Shown here: positions 1-5,311 of the stretch, piece by piece | How the letters are laid out: every line of letters starts with the position of its first letter | Position numbering within the stretch: the first letter of the stretch is position 1 | Assembly (NCBI GenBank): GCA_016781705.1 | Contig: JADDPV010000002.1 | Location: 1 to 5,337, forward strand | Origin: Rubrobacter sp. | Lineage (GTDB): Bacteria; Actinomycetota; Rubrobacteria; Rubrobacterales; Rubrobacteraceae | DNA length: 5,337 nt | Direction of reading: 5' to 3' | Program-made: the position numbers and the translations under genes | The notes under the pieces: generated by a model | Database searches by the model: none | The model's input: only the letters and a program-made list of their open reading frames with translations | Told to the model about the DNA's origin: nothing

Positions 1-39
1 CTCACTACGGTCCCGGGCCTGGGGCTTAGGGATCGTTGC

Positions 40-45
40 TAGAAT
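40..45 (+). promoter_or_regulatory. Possible -10 element of the two-component operon
   Basis: TAGAAT at 40-45 differs from the TATAAT consensus at one position and lies 25 bases upstream of the regulator's ATG. Transcription starting some 6-8 bases downstream would leave a leader of about 20 bases containing the ribosome binding site (AAGGAG at 52-57 or GAGGAAGG at 59-66). No convincing -35 hexamer is found at 16-18 bases spacing, so this is either an extended or activator-dependent promoter or a chance match. Confidence 0.3.
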
Positions 46-70
46 AGCGATAAGGAGTGAGGAAGGCGCG

Positions 71-748
71 ATGAAACCCGGAACCCGCATCTTGATCGTG
101 GAGGACGACCGCTCCATAGCGCGGCTCGTCCAACTCGAGCTAGAGCATCGCCAGCTCAAGGTCCGTTGCTCCCACGACGGCCCTTCCGGGCTTGAGGCGG
201 CGACGGAGTTCGACCCCGCGGCGATCATCCTGGACATCATGCTGCCGGGGATGGACGGTGTCGCGGTCCTCAAGAAGCTGCGCCGGGAGGGGAACAGGGT
301 GCCGGTCGTGATGTTGACGGCCCGCGACACGCCCCTGGACAAGGTGCACAGCCTGGACCTCGGGGCCGACGATTATTTGACCAAGCCGTTCAACGTGGAG
401 GAGTTGCTGGCGAGGATAAGGGCCCTCTTGCGGCGGGTTGGGCAAGACGAGGTGTTCCGGGTGGGCGACCTGGAGGTCAACGCCGCCACCCGCGAGGTCA
501 GGCGCGGGGAACGGAAGATCGATCTGACCGCCAGGGAGTTCGAGCTCCTCAGCTTCATGGCCCAGAACCCCCGCCGGGTCCTCTCGCGCGACCTGCTCCT
601 CGCGAGGGTCTGGGAGCAGGAATACGGCATCGGGACCAACGTGGTCGACGTGTACATCGGGTACCTTCGAAAGAAGGTGAACGTCCCGCAAGAGCCGCGG
701 CTGATCCAGACCATCCGCGGCGTGGGGTACGCCCTCAGGGAGGAGTAA
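71..748 (+). CDS. OmpR/PhoB-family two-component response regulator
   Basis: This is a cytoplasmic DNA-binding response regulator of 225 residues, the usual length for the family. The receiver domain covers about residues 5-120. It shows the acidic pocket Asp12-Asp13, the phospho-acceptor Asp55 (in LDIMLPGMDG), the switch Thr83 (MLTA) and the invariant Lys105 (TKPF). A winged-helix effector domain of the OmpR type follows at about 129-223, with the TAREFELL segment and the C-terminal IRGVGYAL wing. Phosphorylation at Asp55 by the partner kinase is expected to promote dimerisation and promoter binding. The ATG is supported by purine-rich Shine-Dalgarno sequence at 52-66. Only two bases separate its TAA from the kinase GTG start, and the kinase's AGGAG lies inside the last codons of this gene, so the two are co-transcribed and probably translationally coupled. 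The family is certain. The target genes cannot be read from sequence, and I assign no symbol because many paralogues look alike. Confidence 0.97.
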   Translation: MKPGTRILIVEDDRSIARLVQLELEHRQLKVRCSHDGPSGLEAATEFDPAAIILDIMLPGMDGVAVLKKLRREGNRVPVVMLTARDTPLDKVHSLDLGADDYLTKPFNVEELLARIRALLRRVGQDEVFRVGDLEVNAATREVRRGERKIDLTAREFELLSFMAQNPRRVLSRDLLLARVWEQEYGIGTNVVDVYIGYLRKKVNVPQEPRLIQTIRGVGYALREE

Positions 749-750
749 GG

Positions 751-2262
751 GTGCCGATCAGGTGGCGCTTGACGCTCTTTAACGCGCTGGTTATCGGGGC
801 CATCCTGCTGGCGCTGGGGATCTCCGTTTTTTTCCTGGTGCGCGGGGTCCTGCTCTCGGGGGTCGAGGACACCGTCCGCGGCAGGGCCGTCTCCGTTGCC
901 CGGACGGTGGAGGCGGGGCAACCCCTGAGCCCCAGCGACGTGGAGCAAATGACCCTGGAGGGCGTCTTCGTCGTCGTGCGGGACGGGGAAGGCCGGGTCC
1001 TGGCCCATACGGTGGACGTCGAGCCCCGGCAAGAGGCCGACGCTCCCTTCTGGCGCCGGGTGCTCGAGACCGGTAAGCCCGAGGGCGGGAAGGCCGACGT
1101 CTCCCGGGACGACCCGGGCTACGTGTACGCCGTGCCGGTGGCTCCGCCCGCTCGCCCGAACCTCCTCCCTGCGCCCAGCCCTCTTCCTTATGCCGGGGAG
1201 GTCATACCCAAGGATCCCCTCAGCGCGGCACGAGTGGTCGAGGTCGGCAAGTCCTACGAGTCCGCGGCGGACGCCGTCAGGACGTTCGGCACCGTGCTGG
1301 CCGCCGGGATCCTCGCGGCCTTTTTGGTCTCGGTGGGTGGGGCCTACCTTCTTGCCCGCGCGGCGCTCTCGCCCGTGGAAGCGGTGGTGGGCGCCGCCCG
1401 CGGGATCAGCGAGGGAGACCTGTCGAAGCGGTTGCCCGTGAGCCGTCCGAAGGACGAGATAGGCCGCCTCGCAACGACCATAAACGATCTTCTGGCCCGC
1501 CTGGAGGAGGCCTTCGCCCGCCGGGAGGAGGCGCTGGCGCGCCAACGCCGCTTCGTCGCCGACGCCAGCCACGAGCTGAGGACTCCCCTGACCTCCATCG
1601 ACGGGTACGCCAAGATGCTAAAACAGTGGGCCCTGCAAGACCCGGAGGTTGCGAAGGAAGGCGTCGAGGCCATCCGTAGGGATTCGCAGCGCATGAAGGG
1701 TTTGGTGGAGGGTCTGCTCTCGCTGGCCCGCGGCGACGAGGGCGCCCCCATGGAGCTGAGGGAACAGGACCTGGGCTCGGTGGCCGCCGAAGCGGTAAGC
1801 GCGGCCCGCGCCGTGGCCCGAGGGAGGGTTTCCGTGCGGTACGTCCCTTCGGCCGATCCGGTGCGCGCTACATTCGACTACGCGCTGATCAGGCAGGCGG
1901 CGGGCATCCTCCTGGACAACGCCTTGAAGTACACCCCGGAAGGGGGAAGGGTTACGGTCTCGGTGCGCGAACGCGAAGGCCGGGCGCAGCTCGAGGTTTC
2001 GGACACGGGCGTCGGCATCCCCGAGGAGCACATGCCGTTCATTTTCGAGCGCTTCTACCGCGTCGACGAGGCGAGATCCACAGCCGGCGCGGGTCTCGGC
2101 CTCTCCATCGCACACCAGATCGTCGAAGCCCACGGGGGTAGCATCTGCGCCGAGAGCGAGCCTGGCCGGGGGTCCACCTTCACCTTGCAGATCCCCAAGA
2201 CCCGCCACGCCAGCGCGCAACGCTCGGGGTACCAACAGCAAGGTCATCCGGCTTCCGGATGA
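751..2262 (+). CDS. Membrane sensor histidine kinase (HAMP-HisKA-HATPase_c)
   Basis: This is the partner kinase of the upstream regulator, 503 residues, starting at GTG with AGGAG five bases upstream (741-745). Domains in order: transmembrane helix 1 (about 10-31); an extracytoplasmic sensor region (about 32-177) with a PAS/Cache-like strand pattern (VFVVVRDGEGRVLAHT at 72-87) and a proline-rich stretch at 131-146; helix 2 (about 180-203); HAMP linker (about 203-256); and the HisKA dimerisation helix with H-box VADASHELRTPL, giving phospho-acceptor His274. The HATPase_c ATP-binding domain (about 375-481) has the N-box LLDNALKYT (Asn390), G1 box DTGVGIP (418-424), F-box FIFERFYR and G2 box GAGLGLSIA. 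In the N-box an Ile occupies the position often held by a first Asn, which is common in such kinases. The protein autophosphorylates at His274 and passes phosphate to Asp55 of the regulator. The ligand is unknown. About 20 polar residues (483-503) follow the usual end of the catalytic domain. Confidence 0.96.
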   Translation: MPIRWRLTLFNALVIGAILLALGISVFFLVRGVLLSGVEDTVRGRAVSVARTVEAGQPLSPSDVEQMTLEGVFVVVRDGEGRVLAHTVDVEPRQEADAPFWRRVLETGKPEGGKADVSRDDPGYVYAVPVAPPARPNLLPAPSPLPYAGEVIPKDPLSAARVVEVGKSYESAADAVRTFGTVLAAGILAAFLVSVGGAYLLARAALSPVEAVVGAARGISEGDLSKRLPVSRPKDEIGRLATTINDLLARLEEAFARREEALARQRRFVADASHELRTPLTSIDGYAKMLKQWALQDPEVAKEGVEAIRRDSQRMKGLVEGLLSLARGDEGAPMELREQDLGSVAAEAVSAARAVARGRVSVRYVPSADPVRATFDYALIRQAAGILLDNALKYTPEGGRVTVSVREREGRAQLEVSDTGVGIPEEHMPFIFERFYRVDEARSTAGAGLGLSIAHQIVEAHGGSICAESEPGRGSTFTLQIPKTRHASAQRSGYQQQGHPASG

Positions 2263-2264
2263 TC
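2242..2264 (+). terminator. Hairpin overlapping the kinase stop codon
   Basis: TCATCCGG (2244-2251), loop CTT, CCGGATGA (2255-2262) is a perfect 8-bp inverted repeat whose right arm ends with the TGA stop. A G-T wobble pair (2243/2263) and a G-C pair (2242/2264) could extend it to 10 bp. No T-run follows, so it is not a classical intrinsic terminator. It could be a U-less terminator, as proposed in some high-GC actinobacteria, or an RNA 3'-end stabiliser. The 2263-2478 intergenic stretch that follows contains no gene I can support. Confidence 0.45.
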
Positions 2265-2430
2265 GCCTGCCCCGCGCGTAACGTTCGCGGAACCGGGAAA
2301 AGCATCGACCGCTAGGTCCGCCTGGCCGGCCTCCGAAACGAGAGGGTTTTCGAATCACCTCTGGGGAACCCGTGAGCTCTCGGACCGGCGCTTCGGGGCT
2401 CCTCGGATCCCGACACCCGCCGCCGTCCCT

Positions 2431-2464
2431 GGTGGCGACAGCTGCTCGGCAACCGACGGCCACC
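2431..2464 (-). terminator. Weak two-part hairpin downstream of the broken gene
   Basis: GGTGGC (2431-2436) pairs with GCCACC (2459-2464), and inside it TCGG (2446-2449), loop CAA, CCGA (2453-2456) pairs perfectly. The structure lies about 15 bases beyond the TAG stop of the minus-strand broken gene, where a terminator would be expected. The internal loops are unequal (nine bases versus two) and there is no T-run on either strand, so the assignment is weak. Confidence 0.2.
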
Positions 2465-2478
2465 CCGGGCGCGGCCCC

Positions 2479-3083
2479 CTATCCCTCCAAGAGCCGCTCG
2501 TAGACCGAGCGGTAGCGCCGGATCGCCTCCCGAATCTCCTCGGTCGCCTCCGCCCCGCCCCCGGCGTCTTCTTCCGCGGAGCCTCCTGCGGAGCGCGCGA
2601 TCACCCTCGCGCGGACGCGCCGGGCCTCGCGGTAGTCTTCGGCGACCTGCGGGAAGAGGACGCCCAGGTTCCTTTCCGTCTCCTCGTCGGTCTGGGCGGC
2701 GTCGGCCACGAGGTTGCGCTCGTCGAGGAGGTCCGAGACGGTCCGGTCGGCCATCTCGACGGAGCGTTCGGGGTTGTCCACGAAGAGGCGCTCGACCTCC
2801 CCCACCTCTCCTCGTAGCGCCGGCGGCCGTCGTCGGAGAGCGGGCGCACCTGGCGCTCGACCCGGCTGCGCCGCCGCCTGAGCTCGGCTTACGCCTCCTC
2901 CTCGGAGCCGCGCTCGCGCGCGGTCCGCTCGTACTCCGCCCCGAACTCCTCGCGCGTCCGCGCCCGCCGCTCCTGGCTGCGGCGTGCCCGGCCCCGGCGT
3001 GAGACGAAGAAGACCACCGCCAACACGACGAGGGCCAGCACCGCCAGCCCCACGATCAACCCGACCCCGCCCACGGTCTCCAC
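2479..3083 (-). pseudogene. Broken gene for a membrane-anchored helical actinobacterial protein
   Basis: Read on the minus strand from GTG at 3083 (good Shine-Dalgarno GGGAGGAG just upstream), this region encodes one protein of about 201 residues broken twice. Segment 1 (3083-2892, 64 residues) has one transmembrane helix (about residues 5-28, VGLIVGLAVLALVVLAVVFF) and a basic then acidic stretch ending EFGAEYERTARERGSEEEA. TAA at 2889-2891 stops it, but the same frame continues AELRRRRSRVERQVRPLS to RYEERWG. The frame then shifts at a C-run (2799-2803), and the GEVERLFVDNPERSVEMAD segment continues to RYRSVYERLLEG and TAG at 2479-2481. The joined order EFG-EY, AEL-R, RPLS, RY-W, FVDNP and RYRS-LL matches, from memory, a family of uncharacterised actinobacterial proteins in which Glu commonly sits where the TAA is (GAA to TAA is one change). 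Function is unknown. Two independent sequencing errors are an alternative to true decay. Confidence 0.78.
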
Positions 3084-3178
3084 GCTCTCTCCTCCCGCCG
3101 CTTCTCCTGGGCAGGATGGTTCCCCAAAACGCTACTTACGTAACGCGCCAGGCAACGCCCGTATCGCCGGCGTCGGTC

Positions 3179-3670
3179 TCAGGTAACCTCGCGCAGCCGC
3201 CCGGTCTCGACCTCGTAGACGAACCCGCGGACGCTATCTTTGTGCGGGATAAACGGGCTGGCCTTTATGCGCGCGATGGACTGGCGCACGTCCTCGTCGA
3301 GGTCGGTGAACGCTTCCAGGGCGAACTCGGGCTTTATCCCCACGTCGTCCTGGATCTGGCGCTTCACCTCGTCGTCGGTGAACGTCAACATCCCGCAGTC
3401 GGTGTGGTGTATCAGGATGATCTCCCGCGTGCCCAACAGGCGCTGGGAGATGACGATCGAGCGGATCTCATCGTCCGTCACGACTCCGCCCGCGTTGCGG
3501 ATCACGTGCGCGTCGCCCTCCTCGAGCCCGAGGATCTTGTGCACGTCGAGACGCGCGTCCATGCACGCGACCACCGCCACACCCCTCGCCGGAGGCAGCG
3601 GCAGGTCCCCCTTCTCGAAAGACCGCGCGTACTCCTCATTGTTCCTCAACAGATCGTCGGTCACGCTCAT
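3179..3670 (-). CDS. canA: Beta-class carbonic anhydrase, short Rv1284-like type
   Basis: This enzyme interconverts CO2 and bicarbonate in the cytoplasm with a catalytic zinc. It has 163 residues, matching as I recall the length of the mycobacterial Rv1284 (CanA) protein. Zinc ligands are Cys36, His89 and Cys92, in CMDARL (36-41) and HHTDCGM (88-94). The Asp38-Arg40 pair of the beta class is present in the same CxDxR motif. Further family stretches are HVIRNAGG (55-62), DDEIRS, ISQRLLGTREI and the C-terminal SVRGFVYEVETG. There is no signal peptide or added domain. The ATG is set by AGGAGGG at 3680-3686 with a nine-base gap, and no other start fits as well. An A/T-rich stretch on the minus strand (about 3710-3722, reading ACACTAAAATATAC) could hold the -10 region, but no clear -35 is seen. 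Neighbours suggest no specialised carbon-fixation role: there are no carboxysome or transporter genes here. The symbol rests on remembered similarity; family membership is essentially certain. Confidence 0.96.
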   Translation of the reverse strand: MSVTDDLLRNNEEYARSFEKGDLPLPPARGVAVVACMDARLDVHKILGLEEGDAHVIRNAGGVVTDDEIRSIVISQRLLGTREIILIHHTDCGMLTFTDDEVKRQIQDDVGIKPEFALEAFTDLDEDVRQSIARIKASPFIPHKDSVRGFVYEVETGRLREVT

Positions 3671-3718
3671 GGCTCTACACCCTCCTCTCGCTCGGTACCA
3701 GTGGGCGTATATTTTAGT

Positions 3719-3782
3719 GTAACGGTCCGGGCCGCGCTTCCGCCCTACCGGGCCTCACGTCACGGCGCACGCATCCGTTACG
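3719..3782. promoter_or_regulatory. Inverted GTAACGG repeats between divergent genes
   Basis: GTAACGG (3719-3725) and its exact complement CCGTTAC (3775-3781) flank the middle of the region between the divergently transcribed carbonic anhydrase and 49-residue genes. A third, imperfect copy, CGTCACGG (3758-3765), pairs in 7 of 8 positions with CCGTTACG (3775-3782) across a nine-base spacer. This could be an operator shared by both genes. Short 7-8 base matches in GC-rich DNA arise by chance fairly often, so support is limited. Confidence 0.25.
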
Positions 3783-3790
3783 GGCGGGCA

Positions 3791-3829
3791 GGTTTGGCGG
3801 CGCGGGTAATTGGGATAAATGGGATAGAT
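3791..3829 (+). promoter_or_regulatory. Possible SigB/SigF-like promoter with tandem 9-bp repeat
   Basis: GGTTT (3791-3795) followed after 16 bases by GGGATA (3812-3817) resembles the actinobacterial SigF/SigB pattern GGTTT-N15-17-GGGTA, with one mismatch in the -10 part. It sits about 50 bases upstream of the small gene at 3870. GGGATAAAT (3812-3820) and GGGATAGAT (3821-3829) form a tandem repeat with one mismatch, so the -10-like element is present twice. A housekeeping reading (TTGGCG, 16 bases, TAAATG) is possible but weaker. Confidence 0.3.
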
Positions 3830-3869
3830 GAGAGCTCACCACTAGTCGCAGAGTGTTAGAGGAGGCACC

Positions 3870-4019
3870 ATGACCGAACGCCGTCGGGACCCCGAAGAGG
3901 ACCGGGAGGACGAGACCAGAAACGAGCAAGGCGAAAACCGCCTGGAGCGCGACGCCTCCAGGGAGGCGGTAGAGGAAGAGGAGCGCACCGGTGGTCCCCG
4001 CACCGAGGGCGACGGTTAG
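3870..4019 (+). CDS. Small highly charged, probably disordered protein
   Basis: This 49-residue ORF starts at ATG with a strong Shine-Dalgarno (AGGAGG at 3860-3865, four bases before the ATG) and ends at TAG 4017-4019. I do not recognise a family. It holds 14 Glu, 5 Asp and 10 Arg: 29 of 49 residues are charged. There is no Lys, Cys or aromatic residue, and the only sizeable hydrophobic residues after Met1 are Leu25 and Val34. It begins MTERRRDPEEDREDE and ends TGGPRTEGDG. Such composition predicts an intrinsically disordered, soluble protein, and the net charge is strongly acidic. It is divergent from the carbonic anhydrase gene and converges on the membrane protein gene, with only eight bases between the two stop codons. 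A SigB/SigF-like promoter may lie upstream, which would fit a small stress-related hydrophilin-like protein, but that role is inference. Its size makes it easy for gene callers to miss; the ribosome binding site is the main support. Confidence 0.7.
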   Translation: MTERRRDPEEDREDETRNEQGENRLERDASREAVEEEERTGGPRTEGDG

Positions 4020-4027
4020 GACGCGCC

Positions 4028-4465
4028 TCAGCGAACCCGCGGACGCCGCGGGTTCGTGCGCGAGCGGTTGAAGAGCCGGTCGAGGAAAAGGTCGGCGGCG
4101 TAGGCCCCGGCTGCTCCGCCTATCACGCCCAGGACGATGTCGAAGACCGTGTCGGGCGGCGCGTGGTCTATGCTCGCCTCCGGGAAGAGGAGGTCTAGCA
4201 GGATCTCGATGCCCTCCCAGGCCGTCGCCCCGACGAGGCCGATCACGGCGCCCGTGAGCACCGCCCGGCGCGGGGTGCCGAAGAACTCGTCGTCGCCGCC
4301 GGTGCGGTAGACGATCTCCGCCACTATCGCCACGAGTACGAACGGCGTGACGACGTGCGCCACCTCGTCGTAGAGTGGCACCGGCTCGAAGATGTCCCAC
4401 AGAAACCCCGCCCCGTTCAGCAGCGTGCAGAACACTAGCAAACCTACGACCCACCTTCTCGGCAT
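4028..4465 (-). CDS. Four-helix membrane protein, DUF2238/YjdF-like
   Basis: This is an integral membrane protein of 145 residues with predicted helices at about 5-25, 35-53, 67-92 and 106-128 and a basic C-terminal tail (NRSRTNPRRPRVR). Polar residues lie in or beside helices: Asp33 and His37 in YDEVAHVV, Trp83, Glu84 and Glu87 in AWEGIEILLD, and Asp105 and Asp109 in PPDTVFDIVLG. This arrangement recalls the DUF2238 (E. coli YjdF) group of uncharacterised inner-membrane proteins, and more loosely VanZ-like proteins. The biochemical role is unknown. I chose ATG 4463-4465 because AAAGGAGG (complement of 4476-4483) sits ten bases upstream. The frame stays open further upstream to 4615, but that extension is Arg/Gly/Pro-rich, lacks domain features and would bury the Shine-Dalgarno. 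It is not obviously in an operon: carbonic anhydrase, the next minus-strand gene, is about 350 bases away across the oppositely oriented small gene. Confidence 0.85.
   Translation of the reverse strand: MPRRWVVGLLVFCTLLNGAGFLWDIFEPVPLYDEVAHVVTPFVLVAIVAEIVYRTGGDDEFFGTPRRAVLTGAVIGLVGATAWEGIEILLDLLFPEASIDHAPPDTVFDIVLGVIGGAAGAYAADLFLDRLFNRSRTNPRRPRVR
4032..4056. terminator. Perfect 11-bp hairpin between convergent genes
   Basis: CGAACCCGCGG (4032-4042), loop ACG, CCGCGGGTTCG (4046-4056) is an exact inverted repeat, extendable by a G-T pair (4031/4057). It lies 13 bases past the stop of the small plus-strand gene and inside the last codons of the minus-strand membrane protein gene, just before its TGA. 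That position suits a bidirectional terminator for the convergent pair. There is no T-run on either side, so termination would have to be of a U-less type or Rho-assisted. Confidence 0.55.
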
Positions 4466-4936
4466 CCTAGAGGCTCCTCCTTTATCCGGCGCCTCTCGTG
4501 CCCGCAAAGCCGCCGCGGTAAACGCCCGCGCCGGGAAGCGGCGATATCTCGGTCTTTGGTTGCCGGCTGCTCGTGGATTCCCTTCCGGCTTTACCTCCGC
4601 GCCGCGACCGCGCACTCGTCACCTCCACGAGCGAGGGGCCCCGGTAGAGCCTGATGATCACGCACGCCGCCATCGTCAAGGCGCCCCACAAGATCGGGAA
4701 GCCTTCGACCACCTCGAGCACGGGTTCGGCGACAGGCTACGCGCTCCCCGTGATCGCGGCCAGAAGGGTCCATTCATGGCTTTCGCGCGTGACCGCCCAG
4801 TCTTAGGTGGTGTCCCTATTGGCATCGAGAGCCGGCCCGCGAGGCAGAGCGTGGCGGCGTGTTGCTTTGGCGGGCGAATAGGCAAGTCTCTACGGCTCGA
4901 CGCCGCGGCTACAAGGCGGTATCGGAAGGAGGAGCG
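4466..4936. other. 471 bases without a confident gene; possible membrane-protein remnant
   Basis: The left edge holds the Shine-Dalgarno of the membrane protein gene (4476-4483). No tRNA, repeat array or insertion-sequence end is visible. On the minus strand, one frame from 4802 downward reads ESHEWTLLAAITGSA, then TAG (4737-4739), then PVAEPVLEVVEG and a membrane-helix-like stretch FPILWGALTMAACVIIRLY (about 4702-4644), after which the translation turns into Arg/Ser-rich text. This could be a decayed small membrane protein, but it has no start codon with a ribosome binding site and may be chance. Long plus-strand frames here read as Arg/Pro/Ser-rich and look non-coding. Confidence 0.35.
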
Positions 4937-5311
4937 ATGGACCCTGCAGGGTATATCGATCCGTTCGCGGGGCTCAAGGAGGCGACGGAAGAGTACAAAG
5001 CGTACGACGTGCACCATCGCCACCGAGCGTGGAACCTGGCTCGCGGGTCCTGCAGATCAGAAAGAATCCCCGCTTTCGAAAACTCCCGAACCGCTCCGGC
5101 AAGCTCCTTTGCAGCGGGCCGATCCCGCATCATCCTCCCTTTCGAGGAGGTAAAGTATCTCGTACTCTACCTCCGTAGCCAGGCGCCCCAGGGCGGCAAG
5201 CTCTACGCCGCGTTCCTGATCGGAGAGGCGCCGTCTGGCCTCATCGAGCACGCCGATGGTCCACCTCACGTTGCCCAACACCTCCCAGTAATAAGAGATT
5301 TCTCTGGATGA
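4937..5311 (+). CDS. Hypothetical protein, N-terminal part best supported
   Basis: This ORF of 124 residues begins at ATG 4937 with AAGGAGG at 4926-4932, the strongest ribosome binding site in this part of the window; the frame is open upstream, but the Shine-Dalgarno fixes this start. The first 37 residues (MDPAGYIDPFAGLKEATEEY followed by KAYDVHHRHRAWNLARG) are protein-like, and by my hand count about 73% of the first 41 codons end in G/C, above their first-position value. From about residue 38 the text becomes less convincing and is the exact codon-for-codon antisense of the minus-strand ORF at 5057-5317. A shift into the next frame near 5045 would give ARGPADQKESPLSKTPEPLR and a TAA at 5151-5153, an alternative ending. 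I recognise no family. The start looks real; the C-terminal two-thirds are doubtful. Confidence 0.42.
   Translation: MDPAGYIDPFAGLKEATEEYKAYDVHHRHRAWNLARGSCRSERIPAFENSRTAPASSFAAGRSRIILPFEEVKYLVLYLRSQAPQGGKLYAAFLIGEAPSGLIEHADGPPHVAQHLPVIRDFSG

Noticed and set aside
373..1572. Long minus-strand ORF of 399 residues opposite the regulator and kinase genes
   Set aside because: It is antisense to two clear genes with all catalytic motifs. Its translation is Arg/Gly/Pro/His-rich with no domain, as expected in GC-rich DNA with few stop codons.
1618..2463. Minus-strand ORF of 281 residues opposite the kinase C-terminus
   Set aside because: It is a shadow of the kinase gene with low-complexity Arg/Gly text, no ribosome binding site and no recognisable motif.
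3136..3143. Palindrome TTACGTAA between carbonic anhydrase and the broken gene
   Set aside because: It is too short (8 bases) and isolated to support an operator, and no second copy with useful spacing was found.
2984..3859. Plus-strand ORF of 291 residues across the carbonic anhydrase gene
   Set aside because: It is antisense to a fully conserved enzyme, and its Val/Leu/Asp/His-rich middle mirrors the carbonic anhydrase codons.
3714..4454. Minus-strand ORF of 246 residues across the membrane protein and small gene
   Set aside because: It is out of frame with the membrane protein, which has clear helices and a strong ribosome binding site. Its text is Arg/His-rich and it would run through the small gene and the divergent control region.
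4466..4615. 50-residue N-terminal extension of the membrane protein (frame open to 4615)
   Set aside because: It is Arg/Ala/Pro-rich with no ribosome binding site upstream, while ATG 4465 has AAAGGAGG at ten bases.
4392..5153. Plus-strand ORF of 253 residues opposite the membrane protein start and the right-end gap
   Set aside because: It has Arg/Ser/Pro-rich text, no ribosome binding site and no hydrophobic core. Only its last about 35 codons are mentioned, as an alternative ending for the 4937 gene.
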